The position numbers were made by a program, and so were the translations under genes. From an uncultured Eubacteriales bacterium (GTDB taxonomy: Bacteria > Bacillota > Clostridia > Christensenellales > Aristaeellaceae), in NCBI GenBank assembly GCA_900540045.1, contig UQEF01000001.1:62001-126000 (forward strand): a DNA stretch of 64,000 nucleotides, read 5' to 3'. The notes beneath the pieces are model-generated. The model searched no databases. It saw only the letters and a program-made list of their open reading frames with translations, and was not told the DNA's origin. Shown in pieces: positions 36,238 to 45,512 of the stretch. Positions within the stretch are counted from its first letter, which is position 1; every line of letters begins with the position of its first letter.

Positions 36238-37509
36238 TTGAAGTCGAGCCGCCTGTTTCAAATTGTTTATGAGCTGATGAGCGGGGAACGCATGACTGCG
36301 CCGGAGCTGGCGCGCCGGTTGGAGGTTTCGGTACGCACCATCTACCGCGACGTGGAGGCCCTGTGTCAGGCGGGCGTACCCATCGCAACCGGGCAGGGGC
36401 AGGGCGGGGGCATCCGTCTGATGGACGGCTATGTGCTGGATCGCGCCCTGATGAGCGCGTCCGAACAGGAGCGTCTGATGCTGGCGGTCAAGGCGCTTGG
36501 CAACGCAGCCGGCGACAGCGGCGAACTGCTGCAAAAGCTGGGCGCGCTGTTTCGCACGCCCGAGGCAGACTGGCTGTCGGTCGATCTGGATCGCTGGGGC
36601 CAAAGCGGAAAGCAGGATATGCGCTTTGATTTGATCCGCAGGGCCATTCTGGAAAAGCGGGTTCTGGCCTTTCACTATGCGGGGACAAATGGCCTGCGAA
36701 CCCGGCAAGTTCAGCCGGGGCGGCTGTGCTTCAAGTCCTCGGCCTGGTATCTGCAGGCAATATGCCTGGAACGCCGGGAGTGGCGCACCTTCAAGCTCAC
36801 CCGCATGAGCCGTCTGCGCCTGACGGGGGAGTGCTTCCCGGAAACCCTCGTCCCTCCACCGATCGAACCCGCCTCCGGCGGACCCACCGAGTGCGAAGTG
36901 ACGCTGCGCTTTCCGGCGGATGCGGCCTTTCGCGTATATGACGAATTTTCCGGCGAATCGATCCGCATCGGGCAGGACGGCTCCTTCATCGTGAATGCGC
37001 GTATGCCGCTGGGAGACGGCTGGCTGTACGGCTATCTGCTGTCTTTCGGCGGGGCTGCTGAGGTGCTATCTCCGCTGCATGTGCGCAGGGGGCTTGCGCA
37101 GTTTGCCCGGATGGCGTGCCAGCGCTATGAAAAAGATGTGCCGGAAGTATCAAACCTGACGGAGGATGTCAGGTTTGATGTGTTACCCTGTTCCTGTCCC
37201 CCGGAGGAACAACAGGATGGACAGGAGGCTTGTATTATATTGGAACAGAAATTTTGTCAAAGCTGCGGCATGCCCCTCACCGGCGCTCCGCAGGAGCTGG
37301 GCACCGAGAAGGACGGCTCTCCCAATCCCGACTACTGCACCTACTGCTATCAAAACGGAGCCTTTACCCGAGACTGCACCATGCAGGAGATGATCGATTT
37401 CTGCACGCCCATCATGGCCCAAAACCACCCGGGCATGACCGAGTCGGATGCGGCCGCGCGGATGCGGAGCTTCTTTCCCCGGCTGAAGCGCTGGAAGAGA
37501 GAAGTCTGA
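36238..37509 (+). CDS. DeoR/WYL-domain transcriptional regulator with C-terminal zinc ribbon
   Basis: A 423-residue YafY-type regulator. Residues 1-60 are a winged HTH (LFQIVYELMSGERMTAPELA, VRTIYRDVEAL). A WYL sensor domain follows (FHYAG...RQVQPGRLCFKSSAWYLQA) with its C-terminal extension. Then comes a zinc-ribbon module with cysteine pairs FCQSCGMPL and YCTYCYQNG plus the TMQEMIDFC segment. TTG at 36238 is chosen because AAAGGAGG is nine bases upstream. Inside the gene, AGGAGG at 37223-37228 precedes an in-frame TTG at 37240 that would yield the zinc ribbon alone (89 residues). Ligand unknown. Confidence 0.82.
   Translation: MKSSRLFQIVYELMSGERMTAPELARRLEVSVRTIYRDVEALCQAGVPIATGQGQGGGIRLMDGYVLDRALMSASEQERLMLAVKALGNAAGDSGELLQKLGALFRTPEADWLSVDLDRWGQSGKQDMRFDLIRRAILEKRVLAFHYAGTNGLRTRQVQPGRLCFKSSAWYLQAICLERREWRTFKLTRMSRLRLTGECFPETLVPPPIEPASGGPTECEVTLRFPADAAFRVYDEFSGESIRIGQDGSFIVNARMPLGDGWLYGYLLSFGGAAEVLSPLHVRRGLAQFARMACQRYEKDVPEVSNLTEDVRFDVLPCSCPPEEQQDGQEACIILEQKFCQSCGMPLTGAPQELGTEKDGSPNPDYCTYCYQNGAFTRDCTMQEMIDFCTPIMAQNHPGMTESDAAARMRSFFPRLKRWKREV
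37240..37509 (+). CDS. Possible internal in-frame gene for a stand-alone zinc-ribbon protein
   Basis: The last 89 codons of the WYL gene begin at a TTG preceded by AGGAGG at an 11-base distance. The resulting protein, starting MEQKFCQSCGMPL, has the length and N-terminus of stand-alone putative zinc-ribbon proteins. It may be translated separately from the same message, or the site may be a relic of a gene fusion. The sequence alone cannot decide. Confidence 0.4.
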   Translation: MEQKFCQSCGMPLTGAPQELGTEKDGSPNPDYCTYCYQNGAFTRDCTMQEMIDFCTPIMAQNHPGMTESDAAARMRSFFPRLKRWKREV

Positions 37510-37985
37510 GCGAAACAGCAAAATAACCCCGATAAAAAATAGTGCATAGAAATCGGCCCTTGAATGAAGCCCAGACAGCTTCTTTCAAGGGTCGATTCGC
37601 CTGGTTGTTTTCGTTTTTTGTGGAAGCTGCTCCTGCCTTTTCTATTTGCAAAGCGCCCCGGCCTGCTGACAAAGGGCCCCCAGGAGCCTGAGAACCCGGT
37701 GTCTCCATCATTTGCATCATCCCAACAGTCGCGCTCGGGGCTTCGTTGCATTCGCAAATACCGGCGCCGCTGGCGCTGACCACATGCGGTCCTTGTATTT
37801 CTGCTCGCATCTTCGGGTCGCTTGGCACATCGCGCAACGCGGCTCATGGCGCGGATGCTCCCCTCCGGTGCTCAAAGTCTTTTCGACATGCGTTGCAAGC
37901 GCCAGAAGGGAGCGGGAAACGAAGATCTTCCTTTCCAAAGCGCATGTATCACAACGCGGCAAACGGACATATATGGCCTTTTCCG
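37510..37985. other. Gene-free stretch with a strong hairpin
   Basis: 476 bp without a credible gene; short frames here lack ribosome binding sites and recognisable domains. A 13-base inverted repeat with one mismatch (37552-37564 with 37584-37596) and an inner GAAGC/GCTTC pairing forms a hairpin just after the WYL gene. It is followed at a distance by a T-rich segment (37606-37620). At 37664-37676 lies TGCTGACAAAGGG, a motif shared in reverse complement or near-identical form with two other gene-free stretches (47594-47606 and 63813-63825). Confidence 0.55.
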
Positions 37986-38783
37986 CTACATCAGGGCACG
38001 CCGCGCATTTTCCAGCCGCTGCAGATACAGCCTGTAGATCAGCTCAATCAAAAAGGCCTGCGCGCTTACAGCTGTGCCCGCCCCGCCGAATCCACCGCAA
38101 AGCAGCGTGATGTCCGCCAGAACGCTCAACGACATTTTTGCCAGAGGTGAAATCAAAATCAGGTAGCATCCCCTGCTGTGTACCAGCCTGGCCAAATCCG
38201 TCAGAAAGGCGGGCGCGTCGCTTTGCACAAACAGGATCACCGCATCACGGGCTGTAACCATGGCACAGAGCTTGCGCTGCTCATGCGCGTTGAGCGCGCA
38301 CTGAACCTTTGGCATGGCGAGCATCAGCTGCCGGTAGGCGCCAAACGTCGATACCATCGATTTGCCCGCGCCCAGCACAAGGATGCGGTCGGCCAGCATC
38401 AGCCTCCGCACGGCCTCGTCCAACAGGCTGGGATTAAGCAACTGATAGGTTTCGCGCAGCGCGTTGAGACAGCTGTCGTAAATATGCCTGACCTGAACGG
38501 CAACGGGATCGTCATCCGCTATGGGTGGATCGCTTTTCTGCTCTCTGGCGCACAGACTTACCGCCAGCGCTGTGCGAAAATCGCGATACCCGCTTACGCC
38601 CAGCGTGCGGCAGAAGCGGAATACGGTGCTGTCCACCACTTTGCACTCCCGGGCAAGGGTGCTGATGCTCATATCCAGCACGTCTTTCCCATGTTCGAGT
38701 ACGTAGTCCGCAATGTTCTGTTCCATACGGGTAAACGTGTCATAACGGTGGCTGATAGCGGCGAAAATGTCCTCGTACTTCAC
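37986..38783 (-). CDS. RpiR/MurR-family regulator with SIS domain
   Basis: A 265-residue regulator. The N-terminal HTH (IADYVLEHGKDVLDMSISTL, then ARECKVVDSTVFRFCRTLG) is of the RpiR type. The C-terminal SIS domain (about residues 105-240, including RILVLGAGKSMVSTFGAYRQ and DAVILFVQSDA) would bind a phosphosugar. The GTG at 38783 is preferred since AAGGAGAG lies nine bases upstream; in-frame codons further upstream lack a site. It is divergent from purC. A 13-bp palindrome lies between its promoter and start. Target genes are unknown; amino-sugar metabolism is a typical theme of the family. Confidence 0.85.
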   Translation of the reverse strand: MKYEDIFAAISHRYDTFTRMEQNIADYVLEHGKDVLDMSISTLARECKVVDSTVFRFCRTLGVSGYRDFRTALAVSLCAREQKSDPPIADDDPVAVQVRHIYDSCLNALRETYQLLNPSLLDEAVRRLMLADRILVLGAGKSMVSTFGAYRQLMLAMPKVQCALNAHEQRKLCAMVTARDAVILFVQSDAPAFLTDLARLVHSRGCYLILISPLAKMSLSVLADITLLCGGFGGAGTAVSAQAFLIELIYRLYLQRLENARRALM

Positions 38784-38802
38784 GAAAACTTCTCTCCTTG
38801 CA

Positions 38803-38815
38803 AAACAAGTTGTTT
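38803..38815. promoter_or_regulatory. 13-bp palindrome in the RpiR-type gene leader, possible operator
   Basis: AAACAAGTTGTTT is a perfect palindrome around a central G, placed between the predicted transcription start and the ribosome binding site of the regulator gene. An autorepressor site is plausible. Confidence 0.5.
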
Positions 38816-38827
38816 CAGGTTGTATTA

Positions 38828-38856
38828 ATTGTAACATTTATACAAATTTCTGTCAA
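38828..38856 (-). promoter_or_regulatory. Sigma-A promoter of the RpiR-type regulator
   Basis: Minus strand TTGACA (38851-38856), 17-bp spacer, TACAAT (38828-38833), in an AT-rich island. Confidence 0.85.
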
Positions 38857-38934
38857 TTACAAAAATACATTTAGCAGTAAATTGCTTCTTATGGAAATGC
38901 CTGTTTTGTTTTAATCCACGCTTTGCGCGCGTGC

Positions 38935-38963
38935 TTGCGAATGGTGACGAAGCGTGCTACAAT
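38935..38963 (+). promoter_or_regulatory. Sigma-A promoter of purC-capE
   Basis: TTGCGA (38935-38940), 17-bp spacer, TACAAT (38958-38963), 40 bp before the purC start. Confidence 0.7.
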
Positions 38964-39002
38964 AAGGCGAAACCACATCATGCGGCATGGCGAGGAGGAA
39001 GC

Positions 39003-39737
39003 ATGAATAACATTACCGACATGATCGCCGAGGGAAAGGGAAAGCGCCTCTATGCCACTGAAAACCCTGACGAGGCGGTGGTCTACTATCGTGATGAAAC
39101 TTTTGCCTTCCACGGGCTCAAGCGCGGGCGCATCATCGGCAAGGGCGAGATCAATAATCTAATATGCGAATACATGTTTACCCTGCTGACCCAAAAAGGT
39201 GTGCCCAACCACTTTATCCGGCGCATCGATAACCGTTGTTCGCTGATCAAACGGGTGGAGATCATCCCCGTAACCATTAAGGTGCGCAACATCGTGGCCG
39301 GCAGTCTGGCCAAACGCATCGGATACCCGGACGGTACGCGCCTGAAAAATACCGTGGTGGAATACTGCCTCAAGGACCCGGAGCTGGAAGATCCGCTGGT
39401 GAATCTGACCCATATCACCGCCATGGAGATTGCCACGGCGGAGGAGATGCGCCGCATGGAGGAAATGAGCCTGCGGGTCAACGATATTCTGAGCGAATGC
39501 ATGCGTGAAATCAACATCGAGCTGATCGATTTCAAGCTGGAATTTGGCCGCTTTCACGGTGAAATTCTCCTGGCGGACGAGGTATCGCCCGATACGTGCC
39601 GTTTCTGGGATGCGCGTACCCATGAGCCGCTGGATATCGATCGTTTCCGTCATGACCTGGGCGACGTGGAGGAAGCCTACCGCGAGGTGCTGCACCGCCT
39701 GACGGGCAATGTGCTCAAAAATACCGAGGAGGAATGA
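39003..39737 (+). CDS. purC: SAICAR synthase PurC
   Basis: A 244-residue enzyme that joins aspartate to CAIR in purine synthesis. Motifs visible are EGKGKRLYAT (nucleotide loop), SLIKRVEIIPV, VRNIVAGSLAKRIG, EYCLKDPELEDPLVN and LADEVSPDTCRFWD. The ATG at 39003 follows GGCGAGGAGGAAGC. No purine riboswitch or other purine genes were found nearby, so purC stands alone. capE starts 4 bp after it and shares its message, an odd pairing of purine and glycan genes. Confidence 0.95.
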   Translation: MNNITDMIAEGKGKRLYATENPDEAVVYYRDETFAFHGLKRGRIIGKGEINNLICEYMFTLLTQKGVPNHFIRRIDNRCSLIKRVEIIPVTIKVRNIVAGSLAKRIGYPDGTRLKNTVVEYCLKDPELEDPLVNLTHITAMEIATAEEMRRMEEMSLRVNDILSECMREINIELIDFKLEFGRFHGEILLADEVSPDTCRFWDARTHEPLDIDRFRHDLGDVEEAYREVLHRLTGNVLKNTEEE

Positions 39738-39741
39738 CGCT

Positions 39742-40773
39742 ATGACCCCCTTCAGCGGCAAGACGCTGATGATCACCGGCGGCACCGGCTCCTTTGGCGA
39801 GGCGGTGCTCAAACGCTTTTTGGATACCGATATCGCTGAAATCCGCATTTTCAGCCGGGATGAAAAAAAGCAGGATGACATGCGCCATCACTACCAGAAT
39901 GATAAAATCAAATACTACATTGGTGATGTGCGCGAGCTTTCCAGCGTGAAAAACGCCATTCACGGCGTGGATTATCTCTTTCATGCGGCGGCGCTCAAGC
40001 AGGTGCCCTCCTGTGAGTTTTTCCCGATCGAAGCGGTTAAAACCAATGTGCTGGGCGCGGATAATGTGCTCACCGCCTGCATTGAGGAAGGTGTGCGCAA
40101 GGTCATTTGCCTCTCCACCGACAAGGCGGCCTATCCCGTTAACGCCATGGGCACATCCAAGGCCATGATGGAGAAGGTGTTTGTTGCCAAGGCGCGTACC
40201 GTCAGCCCCGAGCGTACGCTCATCTGCGGCACGCGCTATGGAAATGTCATGTGCTCGCGCGGGTCGGTGATCCCGCTGTTTATCGATCAGATCCGGTCGG
40301 GGCAGCCCCTTACCGTGACGAGCCCGGACATGACCCGTTTCATCATGAGCCTGGAGGAGGCCGTAGAGCTGGTGCTGTTCGCCTTCGAGCACGCGCACAG
40401 CGGCGATATTCTGGTCAAAAAGGCCCCCGCCTGTACCATCGGTGTGCTGGCCCAGGCGGTGAAAGAGCTGTTTCATGCGCCGGACCATCCCGTGCGCATC
40501 ATTGGCATCCGCCATGGCGAAAAGATGTATGAAACGCTGCTGACCAACGAAGAGTGCACGCACGCTGAGGATATGGGCGATTTTTACCGCGTGCCCTCCG
40601 ACGCGCGTGACCTGAACTACGATAAATACGTTGTGACCGGTGAGCAGGACCGCAATGTGCTGACCGAATTCAACTCCAGCAACACCCGGCTTTTGAGCGT
40701 GGAGGAAGTGAAGGAAAAGCTTCTGGCTCTCGACTACATTCAACAGGCGCTCGCTGCATGGGACAGGCTCTGA
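39742..40773 (+). CDS. capE: CapE-type UDP-GlcNAc 5-inverting 4,6-dehydratase
   Basis: A 343-residue SDR enzyme matching CapE/WbjB/FnlA, which converts UDP-GlcNAc to the 4-keto-6-deoxy L-sugar that CapF uses next. The N-terminal TGGTGSFGEAVLKRFLDT binds NAD(P). HAAALKQVPSCEFFPIEAVK, STDKAAYPVNAMGTSKAMME (with M replacing the active-site Tyr position, as in this subgroup), GTRYGNVMCSRGSVIPLF and HGEKMYETLLTNEE follow. The ATG at 39742 follows GAGGAATG. It is translated right after purC and overlaps the downstream GNAT gene by 16 bp. Its partners capF-capG lie about 35 kb away. Confidence 0.9.
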   Translation: MTPFSGKTLMITGGTGSFGEAVLKRFLDTDIAEIRIFSRDEKKQDDMRHHYQNDKIKYYIGDVRELSSVKNAIHGVDYLFHAAALKQVPSCEFFPIEAVKTNVLGADNVLTACIEEGVRKVICLSTDKAAYPVNAMGTSKAMMEKVFVAKARTVSPERTLICGTRYGNVMCSRGSVIPLFIDQIRSGQPLTVTSPDMTRFIMSLEEAVELVLFAFEHAHSGDILVKKAPACTIGVLAQAVKELFHAPDHPVRIIGIRHGEKMYETLLTNEECTHAEDMGDFYRVPSDARDLNYDKYVVTGEQDRNVLTEFNSSNTRLLSVEEVKEKLLALDYIQQALAAWDRL

Positions 40774-41603
40774 GCAGGGCGGAGGGGGCGCAGCAGGCAG
40801 CTGCCGCGTCCCTTTTTGCAGGCTGGCAGGAAAAGCTGATCGCCTCCGCGCTGGAAGGGGCGATGGGCGGCGTGTGGATGCTGGAGGACACGCCCGGCGG
40901 CGCCCTGGCTGAATGCGGGGATTTTCTGTTCCTCGAAGCGCGGGACAGCCAGACTGCGCGAAACCTGCTGATGGCGTGGAAGCGAGAGCACGCGGGGCGC
41001 TACGCCATTCTTGTGGCGCGCGACCCCGCATTGTCAGCGCTGGCGCCTGAGGTGTTCGCGGGCGATGCGGCGCTTACGAGGCGCTATGCCTTTCACAAGG
41101 GCGGCGAGGCCTTCGACCGGGAACGCCTGGCGTGCTTTGCCGCCTGTGCGCCTGCGGACGTGGAACTGCGGCCGTTTGACCGGGAGGCCTGCCGCTTGGC
41201 CATGCAGGCGCCCTGGTCGAGGTCCTTCTGCGAACAGTTCCGTGACGAGGACGACTTTTTGGCCCGCGGACTGGGGGTGGCCGCATTGCGGGATGGCGAG
41301 CTGGTAGGCGGGGCGTCGTCCTACGTGTGCTTCAGCGGCGGCATCGAGCTGCAGGTGGAAACCCGCAAGGACATGCGCAGGCGCGGCGTGGCGCTGGCCT
41401 GCTGCGCCCGGCTGATCCTGACCTGCCTGGACCGTGGCCTCTATCCCAGCTGGGACGCGGCCAATCTGGAATCGGTTGCACTGGCCCGGCGGCTGGGCTA
41501 CCGCCCTGCCGGACCCTATGACGCATGGGAGCTATACCGCTCTCCTCAGACACAAAAAGACGGGGAAGGGCTTTTCCCGCCTGAAAAGCCCAATAACCCC
41601 TGA
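40758..41603 (+). CDS. GNAT-family acetyltransferase
   Basis: A 281-residue protein of the GNAT_acetyltran type found in Firmicutes. The N-terminal 110 residues form a degenerate GNAT-like half. The C-terminal half has VETRKDMRRRGVALACCARL (acetyl-CoA pyrophosphate loop R-R-x-G-V/A) and CLDRGLYPSWDAANLESVAL followed by RRLGYRPAGPYDAWELY. The start overlaps the end of capE by 16 bp. The substrate is unknown; because of the shared message, acetylation of a surface sugar precursor is conceivable but unproven. Confidence 0.78.
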   Translation: MGQALSRAEGAQQAAAASLFAGWQEKLIASALEGAMGGVWMLEDTPGGALAECGDFLFLEARDSQTARNLLMAWKREHAGRYAILVARDPALSALAPEVFAGDAALTRRYAFHKGGEAFDRERLACFAACAPADVELRPFDREACRLAMQAPWSRSFCEQFRDEDDFLARGLGVAALRDGELVGGASSYVCFSGGIELQVETRKDMRRRGVALACCARLILTCLDRGLYPSWDAANLESVALARRLGYRPAGPYDAWELYRSPQTQKDGEGLFPPEKPNNP

Positions 41604-41632
41604 CGACGCATCGCTTATTGAGGAGGATTCCT

Positions 41633-43015
41633 ATGGCGCTTTTCAAGCGGCATGAGTTCAGCCAAAACAGCATCACCGAGGGCGTAATCTGGAAAAACCT
41701 GCTGGCATTCTTCTTTCCCATCCTGCTCGGAACCTTCTTCCAGCAGCTGTATAACACTGCCGATGCCGTGATTGTGGGCAAATTCGTAGGCAAGGAAGCG
41801 CTGGCTGCCGTGGGAGGCGCCACAGGCACGCTGGTCAACCTGGTGGTGGGCTTCTTTGTGGGCCTTTCCTCCGGGGCGACGGTCATCCTCTCTCAGTTCT
41901 ACGGCGGGCGGCGCGACCGCGAGGTCAGCCAGGCGGTACATACCGCCGCCGCGATGTCGCTGGCGGGGGGCGCGCTGTTCACGGTGCTGGGCATCGTGTT
42001 TTCCCCTGTGATTCTGCGCTGGATGGGTACCCCGGCGGATGTGCTGGTCCATGCCGAGGTGTATGTGCGCATCTACTTTGCCGGCATGATTCCTTCGCTC
42101 ATCTACAACGTGGGTGCGGGCCTGCTTCGTGCCGTGGGCGATTCCCGGCGGCCGCTGTATTTCCTCATCAGCGCCTGCATGGTCAACATCGTGTTGGACG
42201 TGCTGCTGGTGGTGGGCCTGGAGATGGGCGTGGCCGGCGCCGCGCTTGCCACCATCTTTTCTCAGGCGGTCAGCGCCGTGCTGGTGGTGCTCACCTTGCT
42301 GCGCTCCCGTCAGGCCTATCGCCTGGAACCCAGAAAAATCCGCTTCTATGGCAATCTGCTGGACCGCATTGTGCGCATCGGCTTTCCGGCAGGGTTGCAA
42401 TCGGTCATGTATTCCCTCTCCAACATCATCATCCAGGCCAGCATCAACGCCTTCGGCACCGATATCGTGGCCGCCTACACGGCCTACGGCAAGCTTGACG
42501 GACTGTACTGGATGATGATTAACGCCTTTGGCGTATCCATTACCACTTTTGTGGGACAGAACTTCGGCGCGGGCAAGTACGACCGTATGCGCCGAAGCGT
42601 GCACGTGTGTCTGCTGATGACCTTCGGCGCCACGGCGCTGATGAGCGGCTTTTTTCTGCTGCTGGGCGAGCCGCTCTACCGCCTGTTTACCGATGATGCG
42701 CAGGTGATAGCGCTGGGCATGCAGATTTTACGGTTGCTGGTTCCCACGTATGTGACCTACATCTGCATTGAGGTACTGGCCGGCGCGGTGCGTGGAACAG
42801 GCGATTCGCTCATTCCCACGCTCTTTACGCTCACGGGCGTTTGCCTTCTGCGCGTGGCGTGGGTGATGGGGGTGGCCCCCGCCTATCACAGCCTGACGGT
42901 GGTGCTGCTCAGCTACCCCATCACGTGGACGATCACCTCGGTGCTGTTTGTGATTTACTATCTCAAGGGTGGATGGCTCAAGCGCAGCATCAGCAAGGCG
43001 AAGCTGGAGGCTTGA
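41633..43015 (+). CDS. MATE-family efflux transporter
   Basis: A 460-residue multidrug-and-toxin-extrusion transporter with twelve hydrophobic segments in two bundles. The start of helix 1 (FFFPILLGTFFQQLYNTADA) and the matching half-repeat (IGFPAGLQSVMYSLSNIIIQ) are typical, as is QNFGAGKYDRMRR in the second half. The ATG at 41633 follows GAGGAGGATTCCT; ATG 41618 lacks a site. It couples drug or metabolite efflux to sodium or proton flow; the substrate is not evident. Confidence 0.92.
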   Translation: MALFKRHEFSQNSITEGVIWKNLLAFFFPILLGTFFQQLYNTADAVIVGKFVGKEALAAVGGATGTLVNLVVGFFVGLSSGATVILSQFYGGRRDREVSQAVHTAAAMSLAGGALFTVLGIVFSPVILRWMGTPADVLVHAEVYVRIYFAGMIPSLIYNVGAGLLRAVGDSRRPLYFLISACMVNIVLDVLLVVGLEMGVAGAALATIFSQAVSAVLVVLTLLRSRQAYRLEPRKIRFYGNLLDRIVRIGFPAGLQSVMYSLSNIIIQASINAFGTDIVAAYTAYGKLDGLYWMMINAFGVSITTFVGQNFGAGKYDRMRRSVHVCLLMTFGATALMSGFFLLLGEPLYRLFTDDAQVIALGMQILRLLVPTYVTYICIEVLAGAVRGTGDSLIPTLFTLTGVCLLRVAWVMGVAPAYHSLTVVLLSYPITWTITSVLFVIYYLKGGWLKRSISKAKLEA

Positions 43016-43031
43016 GCCGTCGTTGGGCGCC

Positions 43032-44066
43032 TCAGGGCGCGACCGCCACCTTGAGCACCCCGTCCAGGCGGTTTTCAAAGATGCGGTAGCCTTCTTCAAT
43101 GTCGGCAAGCGTGCAGCGGTGAGTAATGAGCGGCGTGGTATCGATCTTGCCCTGTTCGATCAGACGCAGGGTTTCGGCGCAGTGGCAGCCATCCACCCCA
43201 CCGGTTTTGAAAATCAGGTTTTTGCCGTACATATCGGGCAGCGGCAGCGTTTGCGGGCCGTCGTAGAGGGCTACGATGGTCACGGTGGCGTTGGGCCTGG
43301 CACAGGTCCATGCCATGCGGAAGGTATCCGGCGTGCCGGCCACCTCCAGCACCGCGTCCGCCCCGCCATGGTCGGAATGCTGACGCACAAAGACTTCCAG
43401 CGATTCAGGCGGCGTGGTGAGCACCTCCGGGTGGTGGCTGCGCACGAAGACCAGGCGCAATGGGTCCGCGTCGCATACGATCACGCGGCGCGGATGCTTG
43501 AGCAGTACGCATTGCAGCGTACATAGCCCCGTCGGTCCCGCACCGATGATCAGCACGGTATCCTCCGGTCCGATATTCCCGATCTGTGCGGCCCAATACC
43601 CGGTCGCCAGCACGTCGCCCACCAGCAGGGCCTGCTCGTCGGTCACAGAGGAGGGGATGCGGTCCAGCCCCTGGTCGGCGTAGGGCACGCGCACATACTC
43701 GGCCTGTCCGCCGTCAATGCGGCAGCCCAGCGCCCATCCACCGTTGGGATCGGTGCAGTTGTTCACCCAGCCGTGGCGGCAGAAATAGCACGTGCCGCAA
43801 AAGGTTTCCACGTTGACGGTCACGCGGTCGCCCGGCTTTACGCGGGTAACGCGGGAGCCGGTTTCCTCCACCACACCCACCATTTCGTGTCCGACGGTGA
43901 TGCCGGGCACAGCCTTCGGCACGCTTCCACGCCGGATGTGGAGGTCGCTGGAGCAGATACTGGCCAGCGTGACGCGCACGATGGCGTCCCGGCTGTCCTG
44001 AAGGGTGGGGCGGGGCTTCTCCATCAGTTCGAAACGCCCCGGGCTGACGTAGGTATAGGCGAGCAT
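43032..44066 (-). CDS. Zinc-dependent alcohol dehydrogenase (MDR family)
   Basis: A 344-residue medium-chain dehydrogenase. The catalytic zinc ligands are Cys in [13 protein letters not shown] and the GHEMVG glutamate/histidine. The structural zinc is bound by [15 protein letters not shown]. The Rossmann motif is [15 protein letters not shown], followed by CDADPLRL, where the acidic residue favours NAD(H) over NADP(H). The ATG at 44066 follows AAAGGAGCTGTG. The C-terminus ends [13 protein letters not shown], as expected. The alcohol substrate is unknown. Confidence 0.9.
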   Translation of the reverse strand: MLAYTYVSPGRFELMEKPRPTLQDSRDAIVRVTLASICSSDLHIRRGSVPKAVPGITVGHEMVGVVEETGSRVTRVKPGDRVTVNVETFCGTCYFCRHGWVNNCTDPNGGWALGCRIDGGQAEYVRVPYADQGLDRIPSSVTDEQALLVGDVLATGYWAAQIGNIGPEDTVLIIGAGPTGLCTLQCVLLKHPRRVIVCDADPLRLVFVRSHHPEVLTTPPESLEVFVRQHSDHGGADAVLEVAGTPDTFRMAWTCARPNATVTIVALYDGPQTLPLPDMYGKNLIFKTGGVDGCHCAETLRLIEQGKIDTTPLITHRCTLADIEEGYRIFENRLDGVLKVAVAP

Positions 44067-44100
44067 GGCGCACAGCTCCTTTCGATTCGGATCCGGTGCT

Positions 44101-44110
44101 ATTATAGCAC
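44101..44110 (-). promoter_or_regulatory. Extended -10 promoter of the alcohol dehydrogenase gene
   Basis: Minus strand TGC-TATAAT (TATAAT at 44101-44106) without a convincing -35 box. Confidence 0.55.
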
Positions 44111-44245
44111 AGATCGGGGCGGAGCGGATTGGGAAAGCGGGGGAGGGACCCGACGTTTTCAGAGAAAACCGGCCTTTGAAAGATAGAGGCAGACCACATC
44201 CGTAAACAGTGCCAGTTTCCATGCAAGCAGCCATAAAGCATTGCG

Positions 44246-44278
44246 CCGCCGGGCCTCCCCTTGAGGGCCGGGCGGCGC
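44246..44278 (-). terminator. GC-rich hairpin at the end of the trpB remnant
   Basis: GCGCCGCC and GGCC pair with GGCC and GGCGGCGC (one mismatch), with a weak downstream AATGCTTT on the minus strand. Probably the old trpB terminator. Confidence 0.5.
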
Positions 44279-44289
44279 GCCGCGTTTGA

Positions 44290-45512
44290 GCGGATGCCGT
44301 ATTTTTCAATGACGTAGTCCATATCCTTGTCTCCACGTCCGGACAGGTTGATCAGAATGGAGCCGCGCTTCATCCGTTTGCCCGGCTGCATGGCGTAGGC
44401 CACGGCGTGGGCGCTCTCGATGGCTGGGATGATGCCCTCCGGACGGGAAAGGGTGAAGAAAGCATCGAAAGCATCGATGGTGTCCTTGTCCCCGATCACG
44501 TCGTAGGTCACGCGGCCCAGATCGTGAAGGAACGCGTGCTCCGGTCCGGAGGAGGGATAATCCGGCCCGCTGGCCACGGAATAGACCGGCGCAGAGCCGC
44601 CGTTTTCATGCTTGAGCATGATGCTGTTGAAGCCGTGCATGACACCCTCGCTGCCATAGCTCAGGCTGGCGGCATGAGCGCCCAGTGCCGAACCGCGCCC
44701 CAGAGGCTCGACGCCTAGATATCCACCGGATCGTTCAGGAACCCGGTAAACATGTCCATGGCATTGGACCCGCCGCCCATGCAGGCAACCACAGCGTCGG
44801 GCAGCTAGCCGGTCATCTCCAGAAACTGCGAGCGGGCCTCGATGCCTGCCACACTCTGAAAGTCACGTACCATCATGGGGAAAGGATGCGGGCCCACCAC
44901 CGAACCGATGCAGTAAATGGCATCCTGATATTCCTGGCTGTAGGCTGTAAAGGCCGCGTCCACCGCCTCCTTGAGGGTTTGAAGCCCGTCGGTCACCTCG
45001 ACTACACGCGCACCCGGAATCTTCGTGCGGGCCACGTTGGGAGCCTGCTTTTTTACATCCACGGCGCCCATGTAGATGTCGCGTTCCAGTCCGAAGTATA
45101 CTGCCGCCGTTGCCAGCGCCACGCCGTGTTGTCCCGCGCCGGTTTCGGCGATAACCTTTTTCTTGCCCATGTATTTGGCCAGGAGCGCTTCGCCCATGCA
45201 GTGATTCAGCTTGTGCGCACCGGTGTGGTTGAGATCCTCCCGCTTGGCATACAGCTGCACGTTGCCCAGCGAGGATGACAGGCGCTCCAGATGCGAAACC
45301 GGTGTGTGACGCCCCTGAAACTTCCGGCGGATGCGGCGCAGCTCGTTTACGAACTCGCTGGATTTGCAGATGGTCATGTAGGCGTCGGTGATTTCGTCCA
45401 TAGCCGCCCGCAGCTGCGGCGGAATGTAAGAGCCGCCATATTTGCCGAAATAGCCGTTTGCGTCGGGATAGTTGCGGAAATAGGTATCAAAATCCACGTC
45501 ATGATATTTCAT
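44290..45512 (-). pseudogene. trpB: Broken tryptophan synthase beta chain
   Basis: The first 235 codons (44805-45512) encode a typical TrpB N-terminus: [15 protein letters not shown], the PLP-lysine motif [33 protein letters not shown] and [15 protein letters not shown]. The frame is then hit by an in-frame TAG (44805-44807). Next comes [19 protein letters not shown], then a one-base loss near 44715-44717 that shifts the rest ([58 protein letters not shown]) into another frame. A nine-base tandem duplication (44458-44475) and loss of the stop near 44290 add to the damage. The T-box leader upstream looks intact. Confidence 0.9.

Noticed and set aside
37717-37962. Small open frames of 60-160 codons in the 37.5-38.0 kb gap
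   Set aside because: They lack ribosome binding sites, overlap each other in several frames and show no domain; treated as non-coding.
43714-44640. A 308-codon minus-strand frame spanning the trpB remnant and the alcohol dehydrogenase start
   Set aside because: Only its first 117 codons are trpB-derived; the rest is out of frame with the dehydrogenase and is a run-on caused by loss of the trpB stop.
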